Positions 1 through 12,989 of a stretch of DNA of 64,000 nucleotides are shown here, piece after piece (within the stretch, counting starts at the first letter, position 1; every line of letters starts with the position of its first letter). The stretch is taken from the NCBI GenBank assembly GCA_964036665.1, contig OZ038530.1, positions 3,162,001 to 3,226,000 of the forward strand, given 5' to 3'. The translations under genes were made by a program, and so were the position numbers. The notes beneath the pieces were generated by a model that was given only the letters and a program-made list of their open reading frames with translations, was not told the origin of the DNA and did no database searches. This stretch comes from Gordius sp. MW1. Lineage: Eukaryota; Nematomorpha; Gordioida; Gordea; Gordiidae.

Positions 1-690
1 ACAACAAACTAATCGCAACAATAAAACGTTGTCTTTTGTCAAAATGATAGTTCTCGCAGCTTAAAACCTCTTTTCGGAAGTCAATCGAGGATAATAGGAT
101 TCTCAAATTGGCTTACTTTTATATATTTTTTCATGCTCTTTCACATAGAATCGAAAAAAATAAATATTTTTACCTCAAAATTTTTCACATATTTTTCTTT
201 GAACCGTATTCATCCGATGAAAGTTGTCGTTTTCAGACGTGGTTTCTATGATCCCAAGTAAAAATTTTACAGAATCTAAAAACTATTACTTTGAAATCAT
301 GATCGCATAGAGCAGTTTTCAAAAATTAAGCACTCACGTTGCGATACAACAAACTAATCGCAACAATAAAACGTTGTGTTTTGTCAAAATGATAGTTCTT
401 GCAGCTTAAAACCTCTTTTCCGAAGTCAATCGAGGATAATAGGATTCTTAAATTGGCTTACTTTTATATATTTTTTCATGCTCTTTCACATAGAATCGAA
501 AAAAATAAATATTTTTACCTCAAAATTTTTCTCATATTTTTCTTTGAACCGTATTGATCCGATGAAAGTTGTCGTTTTCAGACGTGGTTTCTATGATCCC
601 AAGTAAAAATTTATCAGAATCAGAAAACTATTACTTTGAAATCATGATCGCATAGTGCAGTTTTCAAAAATTAAGCACTCACGTTGCGAT

Positions 691-1035
691 ACAACAAACT
701 AATCGCAACAATAAAACGTTGTCTTTTGTCAAAATGATAGTTCTCGCAGCTTAAAACCTCTTTTCGGAAGTCAATCGAGGATAATAGGATTCTCAAATTG
801 GCTTACTTTTATATATTTTTTCATGCTCTTTCACATAGAATCGAAAAAAATAAATATTTTTACCTTAAAATTTTTCACATATTTTTCTTTGAACCGTATT
901 CATCCGATGAAAGTTGTCGTTTTCAGACGTGGTTTCTATGATCCCAAGTAAAAATTTATCAGAATCAGAAAACTATTACTTTGAAATCATGATCGCATAG
1001 TGCAGTTTTCAAAAATTAAGCACTCACGTTGCGAT
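691..1035 (+). repeat. Representative satellite monomer with internal inverted repeats
   Basis: One full 345-bp unit, used to describe the monomer. A perfect 8-bp inverted repeat, gttgcgat (683-690) and atcgcaac (702-709), flanks an 11-nt loop and spans the chosen monomer boundary. A 13-bp near-palindrome, TTCATC-c-GATGAA, lies at 899-911. An 8-bp palindrome, ATCATGAT, lies at 986-993. An A/T-only inverted segment (aaaata-aa-tatttt) sits in the run after cacatagaatcg. G+C is about 31% by hand count. The length is close to two nucleosome repeats, as for many animal satellites; that link is family knowledge, not something shown here. Confidence 0.85.
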
Positions 1036-4000
1036 ACAACAAACTAATCGCAACAATAAAACGTTGTGTTTTGTCAAAATGATAGTTCTCGCAGCTTAAA
1101 ACCTCTATTTAGAAGTCAATCGAGGATAATAGGATTCTCAAATTGGCTTACTTTTATATATTTTTTTATGCTCTTTCACATAGAATCGAATAAAATAAAT
1201 ATTTTTACCTCAAAATTTTTCACATATTTTTCTTTGAACCGTATTCATCCGATGAAAGTTGTCGTTTTCAGACGTGGTTTCTATGATCCCAAGTAAAAAT
1301 TTATCAGAATCTAAAAACTATTACTTTGAAATCATGATCGCATAGAGCCATTTTCAAAAATTAAGCACTCACGTTGCGATACAACAAACTAATCGCAACA
1401 ATAAAACGTTTTCTTTTGTCAAAATGATAGTTCTCGCAGCTTAAAACCTCTTTTCAGAAGTCAATCGAGAATAATAGGATTCTCAAATTGGCTTACTTTT
1501 ATATATTTTTTCATGCTCTTTCACATAGAATCAAAAAAAATAAATATTTTTACCTCAAAATTATTCACATATTTTTCTTTGAACCGTATTCATCCGATGA
1601 AAGTTGTCGTTTTCAGACGTGGTTTCTATGATCCCAAGTAAATATTTATCAGAATCTAAAAACTATTACTTTGAAATCATGATCGCATAGAGCAGTTTTC
1701 AAAAATTAAGCATTAACGTTGCGATACAACAAACTAATCGCAACAATAAAACGTTGTCTTTAAAATGATAGTTCTCGCAGCTTAAAACCTCCTTTCGGAA
1801 GTCAATCGAGGATAATATGATTCTCAAATTGGCTTATTTTTATATATTTTTTCATGCTCTTTCACATAGAATCGAAAAAAATAAATATTTTTACCTCAAA
1901 ATTTTTCACATATTTTTCTTTGAACCGTATTCATCCGATGAAAGTTGTCGTTTTCAGACGTGGTTTCTATGATCCCAAGTAAAAATTTATCAGAATCTAA
2001 AAACTATTACTTTGAAATCATGATCGCATAGAGCCATTTTCAAAAATTAAGCACTCACGTTGCGATACAACAAACTAATCGCAACAATAAAACGTTTTCT
2101 TTTGTCAAAATGATAGTTCTCGCAGCTTAAAACCTCTTTTCAGAAGTCAATCGAGAATAATAGGATTCTCAAATTGGCTTACTTTTATATATTTTTTCAT
2201 GCTCTTTCACATAGAATCAAAAAAAATAAATATTTTTACCTCAAAATTTTTCACATATTTTTCTTTGAACCGTATTCATCCGATGAAAGTTGTCGTTTTC
2301 AGACGTGGTTTCTATGATCCCAAGTAAATATTTATCAGAATCTAAAAACTATTACTTTGAAATCATGATCGCATAGAGCCATTTTCAAAAATTAAGCACT
2401 CACGTTGCGATACAACAAACTAATCGCAACAATAAAACGTTGTCTTTTGTCAAAATGATAGTTCTCGCAGCTTAAAACCTCTTTTCGAAAGTCAATCGAG
2501 GATAATAGGATTCTCAAATTGGCTTAGTTTTATATATTTTTTCATGCTCTTTCACATAGAATCGAAAAAAATAAATATTTTTACCTCAAAATTTTTCACA
2601 TATTTTTCTTTGAACCGTATTCATCCGATGAAAGTTGTCGTTTTCAGACGTGGTTTCTATGATCCCAAGTAAAAATTTATCAGAATCAGAAAACTATTAC
2701 TTAGTGCAGTTTTCAAAAATTAAGCACTCACGTTGCGATACAACAAACTAATCGCAACAATAAAACGTTGTGTTTTGTCAAAATGATAGTTCTTGCAGCT
2801 TAAAACCTCTTTTCCGAGGTCAATCGAGGATAATAGGATTCTCAAATTGGCTTACTTTTATATATTTTTTCATGCTCTTTCACATAGAATCGAAAAAAAT
2901 AAATATTTTTACCTCAAAATTTTTCACATATTTTTCTTTGAACCGTATTCATCCGATGAAAGTTGTCGTTTTCAGACGTGGTTTCTATGATCCCAAGTAA
3001 AAATTTATCAGAATCAGAAAACTATTACTTTGAAATCATGATCGCATAGTGCAGTTTTCAAAAATTAAGCACTCACGTTGCGATACAACAAACTAATCGC
3101 AACAATAAAACGTTGTCTTTTGTCAAAATGATAGTTCTCGCAGCTTAAAACCTCTTTTCGAAAGTCAATCGAGGATAATAGGATTCTCAAATTGGCTTAC
3201 TTTTATATATTTTTTTATGCTCTTTCACATAGAATCGAAAAAATAAATATTTTTACCTCAAAATTTTTCACATATTTTTCTTTGAACCGTAGTCATCCGA
3301 TGACAGTTGTCGTTTTCAGACGTGGTTTCTATGATCCCAAATAAAAATTTATCAGAATCAGAAAACTTTTACTTTGAAATCATGATCGCATAGAGCAGTT
3401 TTCAAAAATTAAGCACTCACGTTGCGATACAACAAACTAATCGCAACAATAAAACGTTGTGTTTTGTCAAAATGATAGTTCTTGCAGCTTAAAACCTCTT
3501 TTCCGAAGTCAATCGAGGATAATAGGATTCTCAAATTGGCTTACTTTTATATATTTTTTCATGCTCTTTCACATAGAATCGAAAAAAATAAAGATTTTTA
3601 CTTCAAAATTTTTCACATATTTTTCTTTGAACCGTATTCATCCGATGAAAGTTGTCGTTTTCAGACGTGGTTTCTATGATCCCAAGTAAAAATTTATCAG
3701 AATCAGAAAACTATTACTTTGAAATCATGATCGCATAGTGCAGTTTTCAAAAATTAAGCACTCACGTTGCGATACAACAAACTAATCGCAACAATAAAAC
3801 GTTGTGTTTTGTCAAAATGATAGTTCTCGCAGCTTAAAACCTCTTTTTGGAAGTCAATCGAGGATAATAGGATTCTCAAATTGGCTTACTTTTATATATT
3901 TTTTTATGCTCTTTCACATAGAATCGAATAAAATAAATATTTTTACCTCAAAATTTTTCACATATTTTTCTTTGAACCGTAGTCATCCGATGACAGTTGT

Positions 4001-7000
4001 CGTTTTCAGACGTGGTTTCTATGATCCCAAATAAAAATTTATCAGAATCAGAAAACTTTTACTTTGAAATCATGATCGCATAGAGCAGTTTTCAAAAATT
4101 AAGCATTCACGTTGCGATACAACAAACTAATCGCAACAATAAAACGTTGTCTTTAAAATGATAGTTCTCGCAGCTTAAAACCTCCTTTCAGAAGTCAATC
4201 GAGGATAATATGATTCTCAAATTGGCTTATTTTTATATATTTTTTCATGCTCTTTCACATAGAATCGAAAAAAATAAATATTTTTACCTCAAAATTTTTC
4301 ACATATTTTTCTTTGAACCGTATTCATCCGATGAAAGTTGTCGTTTTCAGACGTGGTTTCTATGATCCCAAGTAAAAATTTATCAGAGTCTAAAAACTAT
4401 TACTTTGAAATCATGATCGCATAGAGCAGTTTAATTAAGCACTTACGTTGCGATACAATAAACTAATCGCAACAATAAAACGTTTTCTTTTGTCAAAATG
4501 ATAGTTCTCGCAGCTTAAAACCTCTTTTCGGAAGTCAATGAGGATAAGAGGATTCTCAAATTGGCTTACTTTTATATATTTTTTTATGCTCTTTCATATA
4601 GAATCGAAAAAAATAAATATTTTTACCTCAAAATTTTTCACATATTTTTCTTTGAACCGTATTCATCCGATGAAAGTTGTCGTTTTCAGACGTGGTTTCT
4701 ATGATCCCAAGTAAAAATTTATCAGAATCTAAAAATTATTACTTTGAAATCATGATCGCATAGAGCCATTTTCAAAAATTAAGCCATCACGTTGCGATAC
4801 AACAAACTAATCGCAACAATAAAACGTTGTCTTTTGTCAAAATGATAGTTCTAATTTTCGCAGCTTAAAACCTCTTTTCGCAAGTAAATCGATGATAATA
4901 GGATTCTCAAATTGGCTTCCTTTTATATATTTTTTCATGCTCTTTCAAATAGAATCGAAAAAAATAAATATTTTTACCTCAAAATTTTTCACATATTTTT
5001 CTTTGAACCGTATTCATCCGATGAAAGTTGTCGTTTTCAGACGTGGTTTCCATGGTAAAAAGTAAAAATTTATCAGAATCAGAAAACTGTTACTTTGAAA
5101 TCATGATCGCATAGTGCATTTTTGAAAAATTAAGCACTCACGTTGCGATACAACAATCGCAACAATAAAACGTTGTCTTTTGTCAAAATGATAGTTCTCG
5201 CAGCTTAAAACCTCTTTTCGGAAGTCAATCGACGATAATAGGATTCTCAAATTGGCATACTTTTATATATTTTTTCATGCTCTTTCACATAGAATTGAAA
5301 AAAATAAATATTTTTACCTCAAAATTTTTCACATATTTTTCTTTGAACCGTATTCATCCGATGAAAGTTGTCGTTTTCAGACGTGGTTTCTATGATCCCA
5401 AGTAAAAATTTATCAGAATCAGAAAACTATTACTTTGAAATCATGATCGCATAGTGCAGTTTTCAAAAATTAAGCACTCACGTTGCGATACAACAAACTA
5501 ATCGCAACAATAAAACGTTGTCTTTTGTCAAAATGATAGTTCTCGCAGCTTAAAACCTCTTTTCGGATGTCAATCGAGGATAATAGGATTCTCAAATTGG
5601 CTTACTTTTATATATTTTTTCATGCTCTTTCACATAGAATCGAAAAAATAAATATTTTTACCTCAAAATTTTTCACATATTTTTCTTTGAACCGTATTCA
5701 TCCGATGAAAGTTGTCGTTTTCAGACGTGGTTTCTATGATCCCAAGTAAAAATTTATCAGAGTCTAAAAACTATTACTTTGAAATCATGATCGCATAGAG
5801 CAGTTTAATTAAGCACTTACGTTGCGATACAATAAACTAATCGCAACAATAAAACGTTTTCTTTTGTCAAAATGATAGTTCTCGCAGCTTAAAACCTCTT
5901 TTCGGAAGTCAATGAGGATAATAGGATTCTCAAATTGGCTTACTTTTATATATTTTTTCATGCTCTTTCAAATAGAATCGAAAAAAATAAATATTTTTAC
6001 CTCAAAATTTTTCACATATTTTTCTTTGAACCGTATTCATCCGATGAAGGTTGTCGTTTTCAGACGTGGTTTCCATGGTAAAAAGTAAAAATTTATCAGA
6101 ATCTAAAAACTATTACTTTGAAATCATGATCGCATAGTGCATTTTTGAAAAATTAAGAACTCACGTTGCGATACAACAAACTAATCGCAACAATAAAACG
6201 TTGTCTTTTGTCAAAATGATAGTTCTCGCAGTTTAAAACCTCTTTTCGGAAGTCAATCGAGGATAATAGGATTCTCAAATTGGCATACTTTTATATATTT
6301 TTTCATGCTCTTTCACATAGAATCGAAAAAAATAAATATTTTTACCTCAAAATTTTTCACATATTTTTCTTTGAACCGTATTCATCCGATGAAAGTTGTC
6401 GTTTTCAGACGTGGTTTCTATGATCCCAAGTAAAAATTTATCAGAATCAGAAAACTATTACTTTGAACTCATGATCGCATAGTGCAGTTTTCAAAAATTA
6501 AGCACTCACGTTGCGATTCAACAAACTAATCGCAACAATAAAACGTTGTCTTTTGTCAAAATGATAGTTCTCGCAGCTTAAAACCTCTTTTCGGGAGTCA
6601 ATCGAGGATAATAGGATTCTCAAATTGGCTTACTTTTGTATATTTTTTCATGCTCTTTCACATAGAATCGAAAAACATAAATATTTTTACCTCAAAATTT
6701 TTCACATATTTTTCTTTGAACCGTAGTCATCCGATGAAAGTTGTCGTTTTCAGACGTGGTTTCTATGATCCCAAATAAAAATTTATCAGAATCAGATAAC
6801 TTTTACTTTGACATCATGATCGCATAGAGCAGTTTTCAAAAATTAAGCATTCACGTTGCGATACAACAAACTAATCGCAACAATAAAACGTTGTCTTTAA
6901 AATGATAGTTCTCGCAGCTTAAAACCTCTTTTCAGAAGTCAATCGAGGAAAATAGGATTCTCAAATTGGCTTACTTTTATATATTTTTTCATGCTCTTTC

Positions 7001-10000
7001 ACATAGAATCGAAAAAACTAAATATTTTTACCTCAAAATTTTTCACATATTTTTCTTTGAACCGTATTCATCCGATGAAAGTTGTCGTTTTCAGACGTGG
7101 TTTCTATGATCCCAAGTAAAAATTTATCAGAGTCTAAAAACTATTACTTTGAAATCATGATCGCATAGAGCAGTTTTCAAAAATTAAGCACTCACGTTGC
7201 GATACAATAAACTAATCGCAACAATAAAACGTTTTCTTTTGTCAAAATGATAGTTCTCGCAGCTTAAAACCTCTTTTCAGAAGTCAATCGAGGATAATAG
7301 GATTCTCAAATTGGCTTACTTTTATATATTTTTTCATACTCTTTCACATAGAATCGAAAAAAATAAATCTTTTTACTTCAAAATTTTTCACATATTTTTC
7401 TTTGAACCGTATTCATCCGATGAAAGTTGTCGTTTTTAGACGTGGTTTCTATGATCCCAAATAAAAATTTATCAGAGTCTAAAAACTATTACTTTGAAAT
7501 CATGATCGCATAGAGCCATTTTCAAAAATTAAGCACTCACGTTGCGATACAACAAACTTATCGCAACAATAAAACGTTGTCTTTTGTCAAAATGATAGTT
7601 CTAATTCTCGCAGCTTAAAACCTCTTTTCGCAAGTAAATCGATGATAATAGGATTCTCAAATTGGCTTCCTTTTATATATTTTTTCATGCTCTTTCACAT
7701 AGAATCGAAAAAAATAAATATTTTTACCTCAAAATTTTTCACATATTTTTCTTTGAACCGTATTCATCCGATGAAAGTTGTCGTTTTCAGACGTGGTTTC
7801 CATGGTAAAAAGTAAAAATTTATCAGAGTCTAAAAACTATTACTTTGAAATCATGATCGCATAGAGCAGTTTTTAAAAATTAAGCACTCACGTTGCGATA
7901 CAACATACTAATCGCAACAATAAAACGTTTTCTTTTGTCAAAATGATAGTTCTCGCAGCTTAAAACCTCTTTTCGGAAGTCAATCGAGGATAAGAGGATT
8001 CTCAAATTGGCTTACTTTATAAATTTTTTCATGCTCTTTCACATAGAATTGAAAAAAATAAATATTTTTACCTCAAAATTTTTCACATATTTTTCTTTGA
8101 ACCGTATTCTTCCTATGAAAGTTGTCGTTTTCAGAAGTGGTTTCTATGATCCCAAGTAAAAATTTATCAGAATCTAAAAACTATTACTTTGAAATCATGA
8201 TCGCATAGAGCCATTTTCAAAAATTAAGCACTCACGTTGCGATACAACAAACTTATCGCAACAATAAAACGTTGTCTTTTGTCAAAATGATAGTTCTAAT
8301 TCTCGCAGCTTAAAACCTCTTTTCGCAAGTAAATCGATGATAATAGGATTCTCAAATTGGCTTCCTTTTATATATTTTTTCATGCTCTTTCACATAGAAT
8401 CGAAAAAAATAAATATTTTTACCTCAAAATTTTTCACATATTTTTCTTTGAACCGTATTCATCCGATGAAAGTTGTCGTTTTCAGACGTGGTTTCCATGG
8501 TAAAAAGTAAAAATTTATCAGAATCAGAAAACTGTTACTTTGAAATCATGATCGCATAGTGCATTTTTGAAAAATTAAGCACTCACGTTGCGATACAACA
8601 AACTAATCGCAACAATAAAACGTTTGTCTTTTGTCAAAATGATAGTTCTCGCAGCTTAAAACCTCTTTTCGGAAGTCAATCGAGGATAATAGGATTCACA
8701 AATTGGCATACTTTTATATATTTTTTCATGCTCTTTCACATAGAATTGAAAAAAATAAATATTTTTACCTCAAAATTTTTCACATATTTTTCTTTGAACC
8801 GTATTCATCCGATGAAAGTTGTCGTTTTCAGACGTGGTTTCTATGAACCCAAGTAAAAATTTATCAGAATCAGAAAACTATTACTTTGAAATCATGATCG
8901 CATAGTGCAGTTTTCAAAAATTAAGCACTCACGTTGCGATACAACAAACTAATCGCAACAATAAAACGTTGTCTTTTGTCAAAATGATAGTTCTCGCAGC
9001 TTAAAACCTCTTTTCGGAAGTCAATCGAGGATAATAGGATTCTCAAATTGGCTTACTTTTATATATTTTTTCATGCTCTTTCACATAGAATCGAAAAAAT
9101 AAATATTTTTACCTCAAAATTTTTCACATATTTTTCTTTGAACCTGTCGTTTTCAGACGTGGTTTCTATGATCCCAAGTAAAAATTTATCATAGTCTAAA
9201 AACTATTACTTTGAAATCATGATCGCATAGAGCAGTTTAATTAAGCACTTACGTTGCGATACAATAAACTAATCGCAACAATAAAACGTTTTCTTTTGTC
9301 AAAATGATAGTTCTCGCAGCTTAAAACCTCTTTTCGGAAGTCAATGAGGATAATAGGATTCTCAAATTGGCTTACTTTTATATATTTTTTCATGCTCTTT
9401 CAAATAGAATCGAAAAAAATAAATATTTTAACCTCAAAATTTTTCACATATTTTTCTTTGAACCGTATTCATCCGATGAAGGTTGTCGTTTTCAGACGTG
9501 GTTTCCATGGTAAAAAGTAAAAATTTATCAGAATCTAAAAACTATTACTTTGAAATCATGATCGCATAGTGCATTTTTGAAAAATTAAGCACTCACGTTG
9601 CGATACAACAAACTAATCGCAACAATAAAACGTTGTCTTTTGTCAAAATGATAGTTCTCGCAGCTTGAAACCTCTTTTCGGAAGTCAATCGAGGATAATA
9701 GGATTCTCAAATTGGCTTACTTTTATATATTTTTTCATGCTCTTTCAAATAGAATCGAAAAAAATAAATATTTTTACCTCAAAATTTTTCACATATTTTT
9801 CTTTGAACCGTATTCATCCGATGAAAGTTGTCGTTTTCAGACGTGGTTTCTATGATCCCAAGTAAAAATTTATCAGAATCAGATAAATATTACTTTGAAA
9901 TCATGATCGCATAGTGCAGTTTTCAAAAATTAAGCACTCACGTTGCGATACAACAAACTAATCGCAACAATAAAACGTTGTCTTTTGTCAAAATGATAGT

Positions 10001-12412
10001 TCTCGCAGCTTAAAACCTCTTTTCGGAAGTCAATCGAGGATAATAGGATTCTCAAATTGGCTTACTTTTATATATTTTTTCATGCTCTTTCACATAGAAT
10101 CGAAAAAAATAAATATTTTTACCTCAAAATTTTTCACATATTTTTCTTTGAACCGTATTCATCCGATGAAAGTTGTCGTTTTTAGACGTGGTTTCTATGA
10201 TCCCAAGTAAAAATTTATCAGAGTCTAAAAACTATTACTTTGAAATCATGATCGCATAGAGCAGTTTTTAAAAATTAAGCACTCACGTTGCGATACAACA
10301 TACTAATCGCAACAATAAAACGTTTTCTTTTGTCAAAATGATAGTTCTCGCAGCTTAAAACCTCTTTTCGGAAGTCAATCGAGGATAAGAGGATTCTCAA
10401 ATTGGCTTACTTTTATATATTTTTTTATGCTCTTTCACATAGAATCGAAAAAAATAAATATTTTTACCTCAAAATTTTTCACATATTTTTCTTTGAACCG
10501 TATTCTTCCTATGAAAGTTGTCGTTTTTAGACGTGGTTTCTATGATCCCAAGTAAAAATTTATCAGAATCTAAAAACTATTACTTTGAAATCATGATCGC
10601 ATAGAGCCATTTTTAAAAATTAAGCAATCACGTTGCGATACAACAAACTAATCGCAACAATAAAACGTTGTCTTTTGTCAAAATGATAGTTCTCCTTCTC
10701 GCAGCTTAAAACCTCTTTTCGCAAGTAAATCGATGATAATAGGATTCTCAAATTGGCTTCCTTTTATATATTTTTTCATGCTCTTTCACATAGAATCGAA
10801 AAAAATAAATATTTTTACCTCAAAATTTTTCACATATTTTTCTTTGAACCGTATTCATCCGATGAAAGTTGTTGTTTTCAGACGTGGTTTCCATGATAAA
10901 AAGTAAAAATTTATCAGAATCAGAAAACTATTACTTTGAAATCATGATCGCATAGTGCATTTTTAAAAAAATTAAGCACTCACGTTGCGATACAACAAAC
11001 TAATCGCAACAATAAAACGTTTTCTTTTGTCAAAATGATAGTTCTCGCAGCTTAAAACCTCTTTTCGGAAGTCAATCGAGGATAAGAGGATTCTCAAATT
11101 GGCTTACTTTTATATATTTTTTCATGCTCTTTCACATAGAATCGAAAAAAATAAATATTTTTACCTCAAAATGTTTCACATATTTTTCTTTGAACCGTAT
11201 TCTTCCTATGAAAGTTGTCGTTTTTAGACGTGGTTTCTATGATCCCAAGTAAAAATTTATCAGAATCTAAAAACTATTACTTTGAAATCATGATCGCATA
11301 GAGCCATTTTTAAAAATTAAGCACTCACGTTGCGATACAACAAACTAATCGCAACAATAAAACGTTGTCTTTTGTCAAAATGATAGTTCTCCTTCTCGCA
11401 GCTTAAAACCTCTTTTCTCAAGTAAATCGATGATAATAGGATTCTCAAATTGGCTTCCTTTTATATATTTTTTCATGCTCTTTCACATAGAATCGAAAAA
11501 AATAAATATTTTTACCTCAAAATTTTTCACATATTTTTCTTTGAACCGTATTCATCCGATGAAAGTTGTCGTTTTCAGAAGTGGTTTCTATGATCCCAAG
11601 TAAAAATTTATCAGAATCTAAAAACTATTACTTTGAAATCATGATCGCATAGAGCCATTTTCAAAAATTAAGCACTCACGTTGCGATACAACAAACTAAT
11701 CGCAACAATAAAACGTTGTCTTTTGTCAAAATGATAGTTCTCCTTCTCGCAGCTTAAAACCTCTTTTCGCAAGTAAATCGAGGATAATAGGATTCTCAAA
11801 TTGGCTAACTTTTATATATTTTTTCATGCTCTTTCACATAGAATCGAAAAAAATAAATATTTTTACCTCAAAATCATATTTTTCTTTCAACCGTAGTCAT
11901 CCGATGACAGTTGTCGTTTTCAGACGTGGTTTCTATGATCCCAAATAAAAATTTATCAGAATCAGAAAACTTTTACTTTGAAATCATGATCGCATAGAGC
12001 CGTTTTCAACAATTAAGCATTCACGTTGCGATACAACAAACTAATCGCAACAATAAAACGTTGTCTTTAAAATGATAGTTCTCGCAGCTTAAAACCTCTT
12101 TTCAGAAGTCAATCGAGGATAATAGGATTCTCAAATTGGCCTAATTTTATATATTTTTTCATGCTCTTTCACATAGAATCGAAAAAAATAAATATTTTTA
12201 CTTCAAAATTTTTTACATATTTTTCTTTCAACCGTATTCATCCGATGAAAGTTGTCGTTTTCAGACGTGGTTTCCATGATAAAAGTAAAAATTTATCAGA
12301 ATCAGGAAACTATTACTTTGAAATCATGATCGCATAGTGCATTTTTAAAAAATCAAGCACTCACGTTGCGATACAACAAACTAATCGCAACAATAAAACG
12401 TTGTCTTTTGTC

Positions 12413-12417
12413 AAAAT
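12413..12417 (+). other. Target site duplication, left copy (aaaat)
   Basis: The uninterrupted satellite reads gtcaaaatgatag. Here it reads gtcaaaat and then enters the LTR; aaaat reappears right after the other LTR. Removing the element and one aaaat restores a monomer of exactly 345 bp (12373 to 17289), which supports the 5-bp duplication and the LTR ends. Confidence 0.9.
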
Positions 12418-12744
12418 TTTTATAGCGTAATAAAATGCGTAAGAAAGGGAAAAAATCCAAGAATGAATTTATGCGATAATTTGGTAATATATAGGAAAAA
12501 GCGTGGGAATAATAATGTACTTACTTACAATAATGAATGCGAACTCAAATCATGGTGAGAGTGTGGGAAAGTAACTAATGATATTATAACTAATGGGTGA
12601 GAGTGTGGGAGTATTAACTAAAAAGGAAAAGCACTAATGAGTTAATTTGAGTATGGGAAAAGGCTTAATTTGAGTATGGGAAAAGGCTTAATTTGAGTAT
12701 GGGAAAAGGCTTAATTTGAGTATGGGAAAAGGCGAGCTATAGCA
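12418..12744 (-). repeat. 3' LTR (left copy)
   Basis: 327 bp, identical to the right-hand LTR at a constant offset of 4,239 except at 12507 (g versus a) and 12510 (t versus a). Read on the minus strand it starts TGCTATAGC and ends GCTATAAAA. The ends form an imperfect inverted repeat (7 of 9 matching), but the 3' end is AA rather than the usual CA. It carries the TATA-like and initiator strings described for the other LTR. Confidence 0.95.
12642..12733 (-). repeat. Four perfect 23-bp tandem repeats inside the 3' LTR
   Basis: A 23-bp unit beginning ttaatttgag and ending aaaaggc is repeated four times without change (12642, 12665, 12688, 12711). It lies in the U3 part, upstream of the predicted promoter on the minus strand, where other LTRs carry enhancer-like repeats. 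A regulatory role is inferred. Confidence 0.9.
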
Positions 12745-12757
12745 TTTCTTTCCCCTT
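12745..12757 (-). promoter_or_regulatory. Polypurine tract (plus-strand primer)
   Basis: On the minus strand the 13 bases AAGGGGAAAGAAA lie directly against the TGCTATAG start of the 3' LTR, as expected of the RNase H-resistant primer for plus-strand DNA synthesis. The first two purines overlap the TAA stop of the last pol reading frame. Confidence 0.9.
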
Positions 12758-12989
12758 AATCGATTCCGTATCTTTGCATCGGGTATTTAATTCGGGTCGA
12801 CCGTCGTGGTAGTGTAGGTGAAGGTAGTCCAACTACGTCAGGATCGATCGGCAAACGGGGCGGGGACGTAAGTGGTATCGTCGAAGATGTGGATGGTGGC
12901 GAGTTAAAAGGAAGGGTCGTAGATGGAAGAGTATTAATGGAGGGCGTCATAGGTGGTGTACGTGAAAAACTAGCTTGCTGCTGTAATCG
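12756..12989 (-). pseudogene. pol: C-terminal tail of Pol, out of frame with integrase
   Basis: Proline/serine/threonine-rich segment ending in the basic phrase RRSTRIKYPMQRYG and then TAA; similar basic ends close many invertebrate gypsy Pol proteins. The frame is open from 12989. The first ATG in it (12950) overlaps the integrase-frame TGA as ATGA, so a separate 64-residue protein is formally possible. I favour a broken tail: the shared open stretch 12989-12947 includes a run of five T on the minus strand, where a single-base length change would switch frame. The stop codon overlaps the polypurine tract. Confidence 0.65.

Larger units (their letters stand above)
1..12417 (+). repeat. 345-bp satellite array, left block (about 36 monomers)
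   Basis: Head-to-tail tandem repeat. The string acaacaaactaatcg recurs at 1, 346, 691 and 1036, giving a 345-bp period, and continues to 12373, where the last left monomer is cut by the retrotransposon. Most copies differ by substitutions and small indels; for example, 17 bp are missing near 2702 and about 20 bp near 9145. From 1 to about 4.4 kb nearly all monomers carry ctatgatcccaagt. After that a second type with ccatggtaaaaag appears (near 5051, 6070, 7798, 8496, 9505), as do monomers with extra bases before cgcagctt (near 4851, 7600, 8295, 10690). Monomers with a shortened gtctttaaaatg (near 1757, 4150, 6893, 12062) usually follow one ending in cattcacg or cattaacg. No gene is seen in this block; the 60-76-codon open frames in it are the same satellite phrase repeated. 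Confidence 0.97.

Noticed and set aside
376-606. Recurring plus-strand open frames of 60-88 codons through the satellite (e.g. 376, 1066, 2770, 3459, 27299, 53225, 59733)
   Set aside because: They are the same satellite phrase left open by chance in some monomers. Most depend on non-ATG starts, and neighbouring monomers carry stops or indels in the same frame. No domain, signal peptide or coding bias is visible.
770-790. CENP-B box in the monomer (ttcggaagtcaatcgagg)
   Set aside because: The start resembles TTCG, but the required A and CGGG positions do not match.
899-930. Hammerhead ribozyme core (ccgatgaaagttgtc)
   Set aside because: CGATGA recalls CUGAUGA, but the conserved GAAA after a short stem and a cleavage triplet in the right arrangement are missing on both strands. 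Some satellites do encode hammerheads, so it was checked.
12756-12950. Separate small accessory or envelope gene at the 3' end of the element
   Set aside because: It has no signal peptide or membrane segment, and its ending (RRSTRIKYP) is that of a gypsy Pol C-terminus displaced by a frame change.
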